A DNA stretch of 11,672 bases from assembly GCA_023133395.1 (NCBI GenBank), contig JAGLWO010000194.1, forward strand, positions 1 through 11,672, read 5' to 3'. Below, in pieces: positions 1 through 4,927 of this stretch; positions within the stretch are counted from its first letter, which is position 1, and the number at the start of each line of letters is the position of its first letter. The notes beneath the pieces are model-generated. The model was not told the DNA's origin. It ran no database searches and saw only the letters and a list, made by a program, of their open reading frames with translations. Made by a program: the position numbers and the translations under genes. The DNA is from Candidatus Cloacimonadota bacterium (GTDB taxonomy: Bacteria > Cloacimonadota > Cloacimonadia > Cloacimonadales > TCS61).

Positions 1-527
1 CGATGATGAAATATGCTGCAATGAGTGCGGCATCAGCAGTTGGTTTGAGCAATGAAGTTCTCCTTGAACAGCTTGGGATCATCTTTCCCACATCCAAAGA
101 AATGCTGGAAATAGAATATAATTACAACGATCTAATGAAGAAAACCGCAGAAGTTGCAAAGCAGATTAGCTTCAAGATAGATATTAAAAATGATACGGAA
201 AATAAAATAAGTATTCTTGTGGAAGAACTTCTTACTGACCTGGGTTTTGTACTGTCAGATGAAAACCTGTTAAATGTAGAGGGAGAGGTTTCTTTTGAAG
301 AGACTGAACTTCAACGAGAAGGTGAGTTTGTTCGTTATGAATTGAAACTGAAGATCATCGATTCGGATAACATTACAATAGTTACTCTATCTGAAAAAGG
401 TAGAGAAGGTCATGTTTCAAAAACTGAAGCGCAAGCTCGGGCTGTACGAACTATTGAAAAGAAGATCAAAAACACCTTTAAAAAGAAATTGATAGCCTAC
501 TTTGACGGGATGGTTACAAAGAAATAG
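1..527 (+). CDS. Probable LPP20-like lipoprotein, C-terminal part (5' end outside window)
   Basis: The frame is open to the left edge, so the Met at base 3 need not be the true start and about 174 C-terminal residues are visible. The last third has a beta-rich stretch (YELKLKII, TIVTLSEKGREGHVSK) followed by a basic helix (TEAQARAVRTIEKKIKNTFKK). This arrangement resembles the LPP20-type lipoprotein domain, in which a strand ending in an EKGREG-like motif precedes an Ala/Arg helix. Any signal peptide and lipobox would lie upstream of the window, so envelope location is an inference. The stop codon TAG is followed with no gap by repeat copy A, which links it to the DUF559 gene on the same strand. 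The family assignment is from memory of the pattern and is tentative; the reading frame itself is convincing. Confidence 0.6.
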   Translation, partial: MMKYAAMSAASAVGLSNEVLLEQLGIIFPTSKEMLEIEYNYNDLMKKTAEVAKQISFKIDIKNDTENKISILVEELLTDLGFVLSDENLLNVEGEVSFEETELQREGEFVRYELKLKIIDSDNITIVTLSEKGREGHVSKTEAQARAVRTIEKKIKNTFKKKLIAYFDGMVTKK

Positions 528-627
528 CCCTCACCTAACCTCTCCCAGAGGGAGAGGAATAAGAGAGGTGAAAGAATAATATAATATGCTCCCTTCTCCT
601 ATTGGGAGAAGGGTGTAGGGATGAGGG
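528..627 (+). repeat. Two-hairpin palindromic repeat, copy A
   Basis: This 100-bp element starts CCCTCACC and ends GATGAGGG, so its ends are short inverted repeats. Inside are two perfect hairpins: CCTCTCCC/GGGAGAGG (539-546 with 550-557, 3-nt loop) and CCCTTCTCC/GGAGAAGGG (591-599 with 605-613, 5-nt loop). It shares identical blocks with copy B: 25 nt at 540-564, 25 nt at 590-614, and 12 nt at 616-627. The spacer between the hairpins differs. It begins on the base after the upstream TAG and ends 3 nt before the DUF559 start codon. No T-run follows either hairpin, so it does not look like a rho-independent terminator. Confidence 0.9.
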
Positions 628-630
628 TAA

Positions 631-1038
631 ATGTCAAACATAACGCAAGTAGTCCGTGAACTCAGAAAAGAAGAAACACTTTCGGAAAAGAAATTTTGGA
701 CTATAGTTCGTAATCGTCAAATTAATGGAATGAAATTTCGAAGACAGTATCCAATTAGTTTTGAGTGGGATGATCAAATAAAGCATTTTATAGCTGATTT
801 TTATTGCCATGAATGTAAACTTGTATTTGAAATTGACGGTGGAATACATGAACTACAGAAAAATTATGATATTCTCAGAACATACATTATTAACCAGTTG
901 GGAATTAAGGTTATAAGATTTACTAATAAAGAAGTATTAAATAATATGGAGAATGTTTTAGTTAAGTTGAAAAGATTTGTTGTGCCCTCACCTGATCTCT
1001 CCCAGAGGGAGAGGAATAAGAATGAAAAAAGATTTTAA
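631..1038 (+). CDS. DUF559 family endonuclease-like protein (PD-(D/E)XK fold)
   Basis: This 135-residue protein matches the DUF559 domain, a small Vsr-like member of the PD-(D/E)XK nuclease superfamily. The motifs are in order: an N-terminal helix with an RKEETLSEKKFW-type start, FRRQYPI near 36-42, the core strand pair with Asp56 (FIADFYC), then Glu67 and Asp69 (LVFEIDGG), His73, and the closing IKVIRFTNKEV strand-helix. The acidic residues expected for metal binding are present, so the nuclease may be active; its substrate is unknown. Residues 119-135 (PSPDLSQRER and onward) are encoded by repeat copy B rather than by DUF559 sequence. ATG at 631 follows the AGGGATGAGGG end of copy A, which is the only visible ribosome binding site. 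DUF559 proteins are often found singly in genomes and have no settled function. Confidence 0.9.
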   Translation: MSNITQVVRELRKEETLSEKKFWTIVRNRQINGMKFRRQYPISFEWDDQIKHFIADFYCHECKLVFEIDGGIHELQKNYDILRTYIINQLGIKVIRFTNKEVLNNMENVLVKLKRFVVPSPDLSQRERNKNEKRF

Positions 1039-1093
1039 GCAGGATAAAAATTTAATTCCCTTCTCCTATTGGGAGAAGGGTTAGGGATGAGGG
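985..1093 (+). repeat. Two-hairpin palindromic repeat, copy B
   Basis: This direct repeat of copy A is 109 bp long, in the same orientation, 457 bp downstream. The hairpins are CTCTCCC/GGGAGAG around 997-1013 and CCCTTCTCC/GGAGAAGGG (1058-1066 with 1072-1080). Its left part lies inside the DUF559 gene, encodes that protein's last 17 residues, and contains its TAA stop (1036-1038). Its right end, AGGGATGAGGG, stops 4 nt before the yjbQ start. The spacer between the hairpins is AT-rich and unlike that of copy A, so the conserved parts are the hairpins and the outer ends. Confidence 0.9.
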
Positions 1094-1097
1094 CTAT

Positions 1098-1514
1098 ATG
1101 ATCTCCTATCGTAAAGAACTCTGGTTCAATACACCGACTCGAAGGCAGCTAATAAACATCACTCCCCAGGTAGAGGAGTGCCTTGCAGAAAGTGGGGTAA
1201 AGGAAGGACTTTGTCTTGTTAATGCTATGCACATCACAGCAAGTGTTTTCATTAATGACGATGAAAGTGGATTACACAATGATTTTGAGAAATGGCTGGA
1301 GAAATTAGCACCTGAAAAACCTTATTCTCAATACCGACACAACACTTTTGAAAACAATGCTGATGCTCATCTCAAAAGAACAATTATGGGCAGGGAAGTG
1401 GTTGTGGCTATCACGAATGGAAGATTGGACTTTGGACCCTGGGAACAGATTTTCTATGGTGAATTTGATGGAAAACGTAAAAAACGAGTTCTAATAAAGA
1501 TTATTGGTGAATAA
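1098..1514 (+). CDS. yjbQ: YjbQ / UPF0047 family protein
   Basis: This complete 138-residue protein has the UPF0047 (YjbQ) signature along its length: [19 protein letters not shown], then a lysine/proline-rich turn, [20 protein letters not shown], and the C-terminal [21 protein letters not shown] with a final RKKRVLIKI strand. The family forms a small trimeric beta-sandwich. YjbQ proteins have been reported to have weak thiamine-phosphate synthase activity, but their true role is unsettled. The length is normal for the family and the conserved His, Asp and Asn positions are present. The start codon follows the GATGAGGG end of repeat copy B by 4 nt, so the repeat seems to provide the ribosome binding site. 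The gene is followed by a leader hairpin and an outer-membrane protein gene on the same strand. Confidence 0.93.
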   Translation: MISYRKELWFNTPTRRQLINITPQVEECLAESGVKEGLCLVNAMHITASVFINDDESGLHNDFEKWLEKLAPEKPYSQYRHNTFENNADAHLKRTIMGREVVVAITNGRLDFGPWEQIFYGEFDGKRKKRVLIKIIGE

Positions 1515-1532
1515 AAAGGATAATCTGCCTTC

Positions 1533-1557
1533 TCTGAACCACTCGTTAGTGGTCAGA
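1533..1557 (+). promoter_or_regulatory. Leader hairpin upstream of the beta-barrel gene, copy 1
   Basis: This is a compact stem-loop. TCTGA (1533-1537) and CCACT (1539-1543) pair with AGTGG (1548-1552) and TCAGA (1553-1557), with a bulged A at 1538 and loop CGTT. It sits between yjbQ and the next start codon, 12 nt before the AAGGAG site. The same 26-nt sequence (counting one flanking C) with one loop change lies upstream of the gene starting at 9036. There is no T-run, so it is not an ordinary terminator. It could be a 5' leader control element or a dispersed palindromic repeat. Confidence 0.7.
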
Positions 1558-1581
1558 TACGGCGCGATAAAGGAGAAAAGT

Positions 1582-2430
1582 ATGAAAAAGATTTTAGTAT
1601 GTTTTTTGTTTGTGTTTTCAGTTTCATTAATATTTGCAAGTGTTGATATACTTAAAGACCCTTCAGTAACTTCAGAATTGTACAAACCTATTGATGTAAT
1701 GACAGTTGAAAGACCACAGATAAATCCTGAATTTGAAATGAGTAATGGTGTTCAATCAGTCAAAATCCCATTTGCTTATCCCTACCAGGATTTTGTATTT
1801 GGTTTAAATCTTCCACTTCTCAGGAAAACAATAGTGTCATTTGATGGTGAAAAATCCAAAAGCCCGATAGGTATCGGTGATATGTCTTTATCTGCTGCAT
1901 ATACCTCTTATTTAGCAGAAGGTTTTAAAGGCTGGGATTTCGACTATGCAGGAAATTTAACTATAAAACTCCCAACCGGTAATAAAGATAGAACAGTAAA
2001 AATGTCCGGGATTGAATATGCGGTTCCTATGGGCTCAGGTTCCTGGGATTTTATTATTACAGGAAATGCTTTATTACGCAGAAATAATCGAGAAATTTTC
2101 TCAGATCTAAAATTCAGGTTAAATGGTGAAAATGATGATGATATGAAGTTAGGTAATATGTTATCTCTCAAAGGCAGATATGGATTTTTGCAGTTTGAAC
2201 CTAAATTTGACGGTTATATTTCTCTGCTTATGATCATTGGTAGTGACGGAAAGTTAGGTTCAGCAGATATAGAAATGAGTATGTTCGTTATCGATATTAC
2301 TCCTGAATTACATTATCTCACTCCTTTTGGATGTGTAAGTGTTGGAATATCACTGCCATTTATTACCAGTACAAAGACTAAAACTACTCGTGATGTGATT
2401 GTCAGATTTGGTATAAGCAAGGAATATTAA
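1582..2430 (+). CDS. Exported beta-barrel outer-membrane protein, MetA-pathway-like
   Basis: This 282-residue protein has a clear Sec signal peptide (MKKILVCFLFVFSVSLIFA, cleavage near residue 19-20). The rest is made of alternating beta-strands without hydrophobic helices. IGIGDMSLSAAY (96-107) and LTIKLPTGNKDRT (126-138) resemble the GxGD and LPTG segments of the putative phenol-degradation MetA-pathway barrel family, and the chain ends in a strand with a C-terminal Tyr, as barrels do. The substrate is unknown, and the family name does not imply phenol metabolism. ATG at 1582 is preferred over the in-frame start at 1504 because AAGGAG lies 6-7 nt upstream, the signal peptide begins there, and the earlier start would translate through the leader hairpin and overlap yjbQ. 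The gene is followed by AAACTTC-type palindromes. Confidence 0.8.
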   Translation: MKKILVCFLFVFSVSLIFASVDILKDPSVTSELYKPIDVMTVERPQINPEFEMSNGVQSVKIPFAYPYQDFVFGLNLPLLRKTIVSFDGEKSKSPIGIGDMSLSAAYTSYLAEGFKGWDFDYAGNLTIKLPTGNKDRTVKMSGIEYAVPMGSGSWDFIITGNALLRRNNREIFSDLKFRLNGENDDDMKLGNMLSLKGRYGFLQFEPKFDGYISLLMIIGSDGKLGSADIEMSMFVIDITPELHYLTPFGCVSVGISLPFITSTKTKTTRDVIVRFGISKEY

Positions 2431-2438
2431 TTAATAAA

Positions 2439-2517
2439 AAACTTCGGAAGTTTATGTTACGGATCACAATTTCTGAAACTTCCGAAGTTTGAGTTATAGT
2501 TTCTTAAACTTCCGGAA
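2439..2517. repeat. Cluster of AAACTTC/GAAGTTT palindromes
   Basis: AAACTTCGGAAGTTT (2439-2453) and AAACTTCCGAAGTTT (2476-2490) are each palindromic around one central base and are exact reverse complements of each other. They can therefore form either two small hairpins or one 15-bp stem with a 22-nt loop. A third, partial copy, AAACTTCCGGAA (2506-2517), runs into the first gene tail. The cluster starts 9 nt after the stop of the barrel gene. It may act as a 3'-end hairpin, though no T-run follows. Confidence 0.75.
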
Positions 2518-2578
2518 TAAACCGGGAAAAGATCAGACTATCTGGGGTGATTGGTTGAGAGGAAAGAAGAAGGAGTAA
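2507..2578 (+). pseudogene. Gene tail fragment 1 (ends GKKKE-stop)
   Basis: This short plus-strand reading frame encodes NFRNKPGKDQTIWGDWLRG plus KKKE, then TAA. Its 69 coding bases before the stop (2507-2575) match 3296-3364 at about 61 of 69 positions, and the encoded peptides differ mostly by mild substitutions (D/E, N/K, K/Q). Upstream of 2507 the sequence turns into the AAACTTC palindromes, so only the 3' end of the parent gene is left. I do not recognise the parent family. Similarity at the protein level, not only in the DNA, is why I call it a coding remnant. Confidence 0.55.
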
Positions 2579-2600
2579 TATAAATAATTATTACTATTTA

Positions 2601-2966
2601 TTAAGTCCTTTTAATACGAGTTCCATAGACAAAGATTCCTGCTAAAGTAATCAAAGATCCTCCACCCAATATTAAACCAGATGTTGTTTTATTATTATAT
2701 AGAAGAAATCCTGCTATGAATAAACTTATAACTACTATAGAAAACCCTAACCACAAACCAATTCTAGCATCTGTTAATGAACTATTAACATGTTTTTTTT
2801 CTAAAGATTGCCTATGATCAGATTGTTTTTCAGCCATTGTTAAAATACGATCTGCTGCACCCGGTAAAATACTATCATATTGTTGTAATATTTTGGGAGG
2901 TGGAATAGGTCCTTTAAATTGTTGTAGCGCTGTTATAGATCTAGTTTGTTTTTTGTTCTTTGTCAT
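2601..2966 (-). CDS. DUF2335 family two-TM membrane protein
   Basis: This 121-residue protein matches DUF2335. The conserved cytoplasmic part is GPIPPPKILQQYDSILPGAA (19-38) followed by DRILTMAEKQSDHRQSLEKK (39-58). Two membrane helices follow at about 72-90 and 96-114, with a short NNKTTSG turn between them, and the tail is basic. The family's function is not established. The start is set at ATG 2966; a GTG nine bases upstream is in the same frame but no better supported. The start overlaps the end of the 80-residue gene by 26 nt, which implies one mRNA and probably coupled translation. The pair is bracketed by two homologous gene tails on the other strand. Confidence 0.85.
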   Translation of the reverse strand: MTKNKKQTRSITALQQFKGPIPPPKILQQYDSILPGAADRILTMAEKQSDHRQSLEKKHVNSSLTDARIGLWLGFSIVVISLFIAGFLLYNNKTTSGLILGGGSLITLAGIFVYGTRIKRT

Positions 2967-3183
2967 TTTCTGCACTATATTTGTTTACTGCAAACCATAA
3001 ATCCTGACCTATTTTTTCCCAATCGTTTTTTATAGCTTCTCCATCAACTTGTTTAGGTTTCTTTGGTCCTATCTGATTTAATGACTGAGTAAAATCAAAT
3101 AATCGTGCTAACCCTAATAGGAATGGGTTAATTTTCATTTTTGTATTCACTGGTTGGTAATCACAATAACTGTAATCACTCAT
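2941..3183 (-). CDS. 80-residue conserved-looking hypothetical partner of DUF2335
   Basis: This soluble 80-residue protein has no signal peptide or membrane helix. After a Tyr-rich start (MSDYSYCDY) comes a probable amphipathic helix (NPFLLGLARLFDFTQSLNQI, about 19-38), a basic proline turn (GPKKPKQVDGEA), and a second helix (NDWEKIGQDLWFAVNKYS, about 54-71). The DW..IG.DLW..V pattern recalls small proteins I remember next to DUF2335 genes, but I cannot confirm this. GGGAG lies 7 nt before the ATG, with a plausible promoter just upstream. The 26-nt overlap with the DUF2335 start suggests the two proteins act together, for example as a soluble subunit and a membrane subunit. The function is unknown. 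Confidence 0.7.
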   Translation of the reverse strand: MSDYSYCDYQPVNTKMKINPFLLGLARLFDFTQSLNQIGPKKPKQVDGEAIKNDWEKIGQDLWFAVNKYSAENDKEQKTN

Positions 3184-3202
3184 AATTTTTCTCCCTTTTA
3201 GG

Positions 3203-3232
3203 ATAAAATTTTTATTATTCAGTTAAAGTCAA
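3203..3232 (-). promoter_or_regulatory. Possible sigma-70-type promoter for the DUF2335 pair
   Basis: On the minus strand TTGACT (3227-3232) is separated by 18 nt from TTTTAT (3203-3208). Transcription would start near 3196, giving a very short leader that still includes the GGGAG site. The -35 match is good and the -10 match is moderate, in an AT-rich context where chance matches are common. It lies at the junction between the DUF2335 cassette and gene tail 2. Confidence 0.3.
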
Positions 3233-3241
3233 TTTTTTTTT

Positions 3242-3376
3242 GTTTCGCTTTTAAAATCAATCGGTAAAGAACAACTTGATATCGATATCCAGGAGAACTT
3301 TCAGAATAATCCGGGAAAAGATAAGACCATCTGGGGTGAGTGGTTGAGAGAAAAAAAGAAGGAGCTTATTAAATAA
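3242..3376 (+). pseudogene. Gene tail fragment 2 (ends KKKELIK-stop)
   Basis: A plus-strand frame with no start signal encodes VSLLKSIGKEQLDIDIQENF followed by QNNPGKDKTIWGEWLRE and KKKELIK, then TAA at 3374-3376. It is homologous to gene tail 1 but extends about 18 codons further upstream before running into a poly-T tract. Charged and hydrophobic residues alternate as in a real helix-rich protein end. The N-terminal part of the parent gene is missing. The stop is directly next to the stop of the convergent 52-residue gene (3377). I do not recognise the family. Confidence 0.5.
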
Positions 3377-3535
3377 CTACAATATAGAATGTTTTCTTCG
3401 TTTTAAATCGATTATCTTGTTTTTTTCTCCAAAAATTTTTCTTTTATATTTCATTGCTTCTATAAGATATTTTGTTTTGATTTTGGTCATTAAAAATTTA
3501 AAATCTAAATAACTTTTATCATTAAATATATTCAT
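3377..3535 (-). CDS. Small basic protein overlapping the Ntn-hydrolase stop (52 aa)
   Basis: This 52-residue reading frame starts at ATG 3535 and its second base begins the TGA stop of the upstream proteasome-like gene (ATGA overlap, the classic form of translational coupling). The protein is very Lys/Arg-rich with regular hydrophobics: MNIFNDKSYLDFKFLMTKIK at the N-terminus, then KYLIEAMKYKRKIFGEKNK and a terminal LKRRKHSIL. It is probably helical and could bind nucleic acid or the acidic surface of a partner. It ends one base after gene tail 2 on the opposite strand. I see no family match. In DNA this AT-rich a 52-codon frame could arise by chance; the ATGA overlap is the main support. Confidence 0.5.
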   Translation of the reverse strand: MNIFNDKSYLDFKFLMTKIKTKYLIEAMKYKRKIFGEKNKIIDLKRRKHSIL

Positions 3536-4347
3536 TTTTTTGTTTCCTTTACTTGGAATAAATTATCAAACTTATTGATCCAACTTTCTTCTTTCCGTAC
3601 CCACATTTCATAAATCTCATGCAATTCTGTAATTTTATCTCGGGGAAATTCAAAAGGTTCTTTATAATTCTTGGGACTAATAATACATATGTCTGTAAAA
3701 TCTCTCCCCACTCCTGGAGCTTTCTCTGCCATTTTTTTTGCTTCATAAACAATTAATAATCCTTCTTTCCAATTAGTTCCACTATAAAAACCTCGAGCTA
3801 TTAAACAATTCATAGCATGAGGTGATCCTGAACCAATAGCAAAAAAACCAATAGAATCAAAACACTGCGACGTCCCTGGATCAGAAATTCCATATATATG
3901 AGCCATCTTACTGCTTTCTCCTGCAACTATTATCTCTAATCCATATCTATATTCATCTATTTCATGATTTATCATCATCATATTCTCTTGACTCATCATT
4001 CTTTGAGTTTGATAGAAATCATGAAAGTCACGAAAACCCTTTGGATTTAAAATTATTTCATTAATCTTATCTTTCCTTATTAATTGGTAACATTTTTTAA
4101 CTTTTTCAACTACTTCTGGAACTGATGGTGATTTCAATTTAGCAATTTCGTCTTTTACTTTGTTAAAAAGTTCCGTATGGGCTAAAGCATCACCAGCGGT
4201 AAGTGCAAAACATTTTTCTGATAAAGATTGCATCTTTCTTATTGGTTGTTCAAATTGAATTGATAGACCCGGGTTTGTTATCATACTGTCGGTCGAAAGA
4301 ATTAGATTTGAACCATTATCACAAATCGCAGCAATACATATAGTCAT
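3532..4347 (-). CDS. Proteasome-like Ntn-hydrolase family protein
   Basis: This 271-residue protein begins MTICIAAICDNGSNLILSTD, the pattern of a bacterial proteasome/HslV-like Ntn-hydrolase in which Thr2 becomes the N-terminal nucleophile after Met removal. Matching catalytic positions are Asp20 (STDSM) and Lys38 (IRKMQ), followed by the FALTAGDA strand expected of the fold. The C-terminal half keeps IGFFAIGSGSPHAMNCLIAR and then YEAKKMAEKAPGVGRDFTDI, like the GxGS and VG..TD parts of proteasome subunits. The family is distinct from HslV and from the actinobacterial 20S beta subunit, no alpha subunit or unfoldase gene is nearby, and the substrate is unknown. ATG 4347 is fixed by the need for Thr at position 2. 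An inverted repeat lies just upstream, and a 52-residue gene overlaps the stop. Confidence 0.8.
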   Translation of the reverse strand: MTICIAAICDNGSNLILSTDSMITNPGLSIQFEQPIRKMQSLSEKCFALTAGDALAHTELFNKVKDEIAKLKSPSVPEVVEKVKKCYQLIRKDKINEIILNPKGFRDFHDFYQTQRMMSQENMMMINHEIDEYRYGLEIIVAGESSKMAHIYGISDPGTSQCFDSIGFFAIGSGSPHAMNCLIARGFYSGTNWKEGLLIVYEAKKMAEKAPGVGRDFTDICIISPKNYKEPFEFPRDKITELHEIYEMWVRKEESWINKFDNLFQVKETKK

Positions 4348-4358
4348 TATAATTCTCT

Positions 4359-4380
4359 CTACTTAACCTATAATAAGTAG
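4359..4380 (-). promoter_or_regulatory. Inverted repeat before the Ntn-hydrolase start
   Basis: CTACTTA (4359-4365) and TAAGTAG (4374-4380) form a perfect 7-bp inverted repeat around an 8-base centre, 12 nt upstream of ATG 4347 and just outside the AGAGAG ribosome binding site. It could be an operator or a 5' leader hairpin that covers the initiation region. In AT-rich DNA a chance origin is possible. Confidence 0.35.
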
Positions 4381-4424
4381 AATGAAATTGTTTAAAAAAT
4401 AGAAAAAAATCTTTTTCTTTTCAT

Positions 4425-4499
4425 CTAATAGATGATAATATTCGCTGAGGTAAACATTACAATGGACAAAGAAATTAAAATAAACAATAATTTTTTCAT
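4425..4499 (-). CDS. 24-residue signal-peptide-like leader ORF or remnant
   Basis: ATG 4499 is preceded by AAGGAG with a 6-nt spacer, the best ribosome binding site in this region. The frame encodes MKKLLFILISLSIVMFTSAN followed by IIIY and a stop. This is a textbook Sec signal peptide with almost nothing after the cleavage site. It may be a small membrane peptide, or the intact start of an exported-protein gene whose body has been lost. The stop codon lies inside the palindrome TCATCT-AAT-AGATGA (4421-4435). The Ntn-hydrolase gene begins 77 nt downstream on the same strand, so the two could share a transcript. Confidence 0.4.
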   Translation of the reverse strand: MKKLLFILISLSIVMFTSANIIIY

Positions 4500-4857
4500 A
4501 AATTTCTCCTTAATTTTTTCATGTTAATATTTCAAATAAACTAAATTAACGATATTAATGGATTTTCGTAATCAAATTAAATTTCGATATAATAAATCAT
4601 TTTTTAAAAAAAACAGCTTTTACTTTTATAAAAATCTCAATTTACATCTCACAATATATAATTTTAATTTTATAATTTTTCTGTCAAATTTTTTTTTGTT
4701 TATTTTGTTTTTTTTTATCTTTACTTATTTCAAATACTTACAATCCTTTTTTTTATGTTTAGATTACTTTTTTTCATAAATGCAACCTAACTATTCATAA
4801 CTATTTATAATATAATACGATAAAAGAGAATATCATAGAATTAATTTTAAATCACAA

Positions 4858-4886
4858 TAAAAAACGAGGTCGCAAATTGCGACCTC
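4858..4886 (-). terminator. Rho-independent terminator of the lipoprotein gene
   Basis: GAGGTCGCAA (4866-4875) and TTGCGACCTC (4877-4886) are perfect complements and give a GC-rich stem with a tight loop. Read on the minus strand the stem is followed by GTTTTTTATT, a good T-run, about 40 nt after the lipoprotein stop codon. The plus-strand side has a weaker T-stretch, so some bidirectional action is possible. Confidence 0.88.
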
Positions 4887-4927
4887 ATGTTTTATGACAA
4901 ACTTATGCAACTAAAATTATTTTATAA

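Larger units (their letters stand above)
4348..4927. other. Extremely AT-rich 580-bp gene desert
   Basis: This stretch separates the Ntn-hydrolase gene from the lipoprotein gene. Apart from an inverted repeat (4359-4380), a 24-codon leader-like ORF (4425-4499) and a terminator (4858-4886), it is long T- and A-tracts with almost no G or C. A plus-strand frame at 4558-4779 is Phe/Leu/Asn-rich only because of the T-tracts and has no ribosome binding site. A short direct repeat, AACTATTCAT then AACTATTTAT, occurs at about 4789-4808. Such DNA is typical of promoters, decayed genes or island edges. Confidence 0.6.

Noticed and set aside
528..627. Terminator for the LPP20-like gene
   Set aside because: Neither hairpin is followed by a T-run, and the right end leads directly into a start codon.
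634..849. 71-residue minus-strand frame
   Set aside because: It is antisense to the DUF559 domain, whose motifs are intact on the plus strand.
1504..1581. Upstream in-frame start for the barrel gene
   Set aside because: It would overlap yjbQ, translate through the leader hairpin and bury the signal peptide; ATG 1582 has AAGGAG at the right distance.
4558..4779. 73-residue Phe/Leu-rich frame resembling a membrane protein
   Set aside because: Its composition follows from long T-tracts; there is no Shine-Dalgarno sequence and no normal residue variety.
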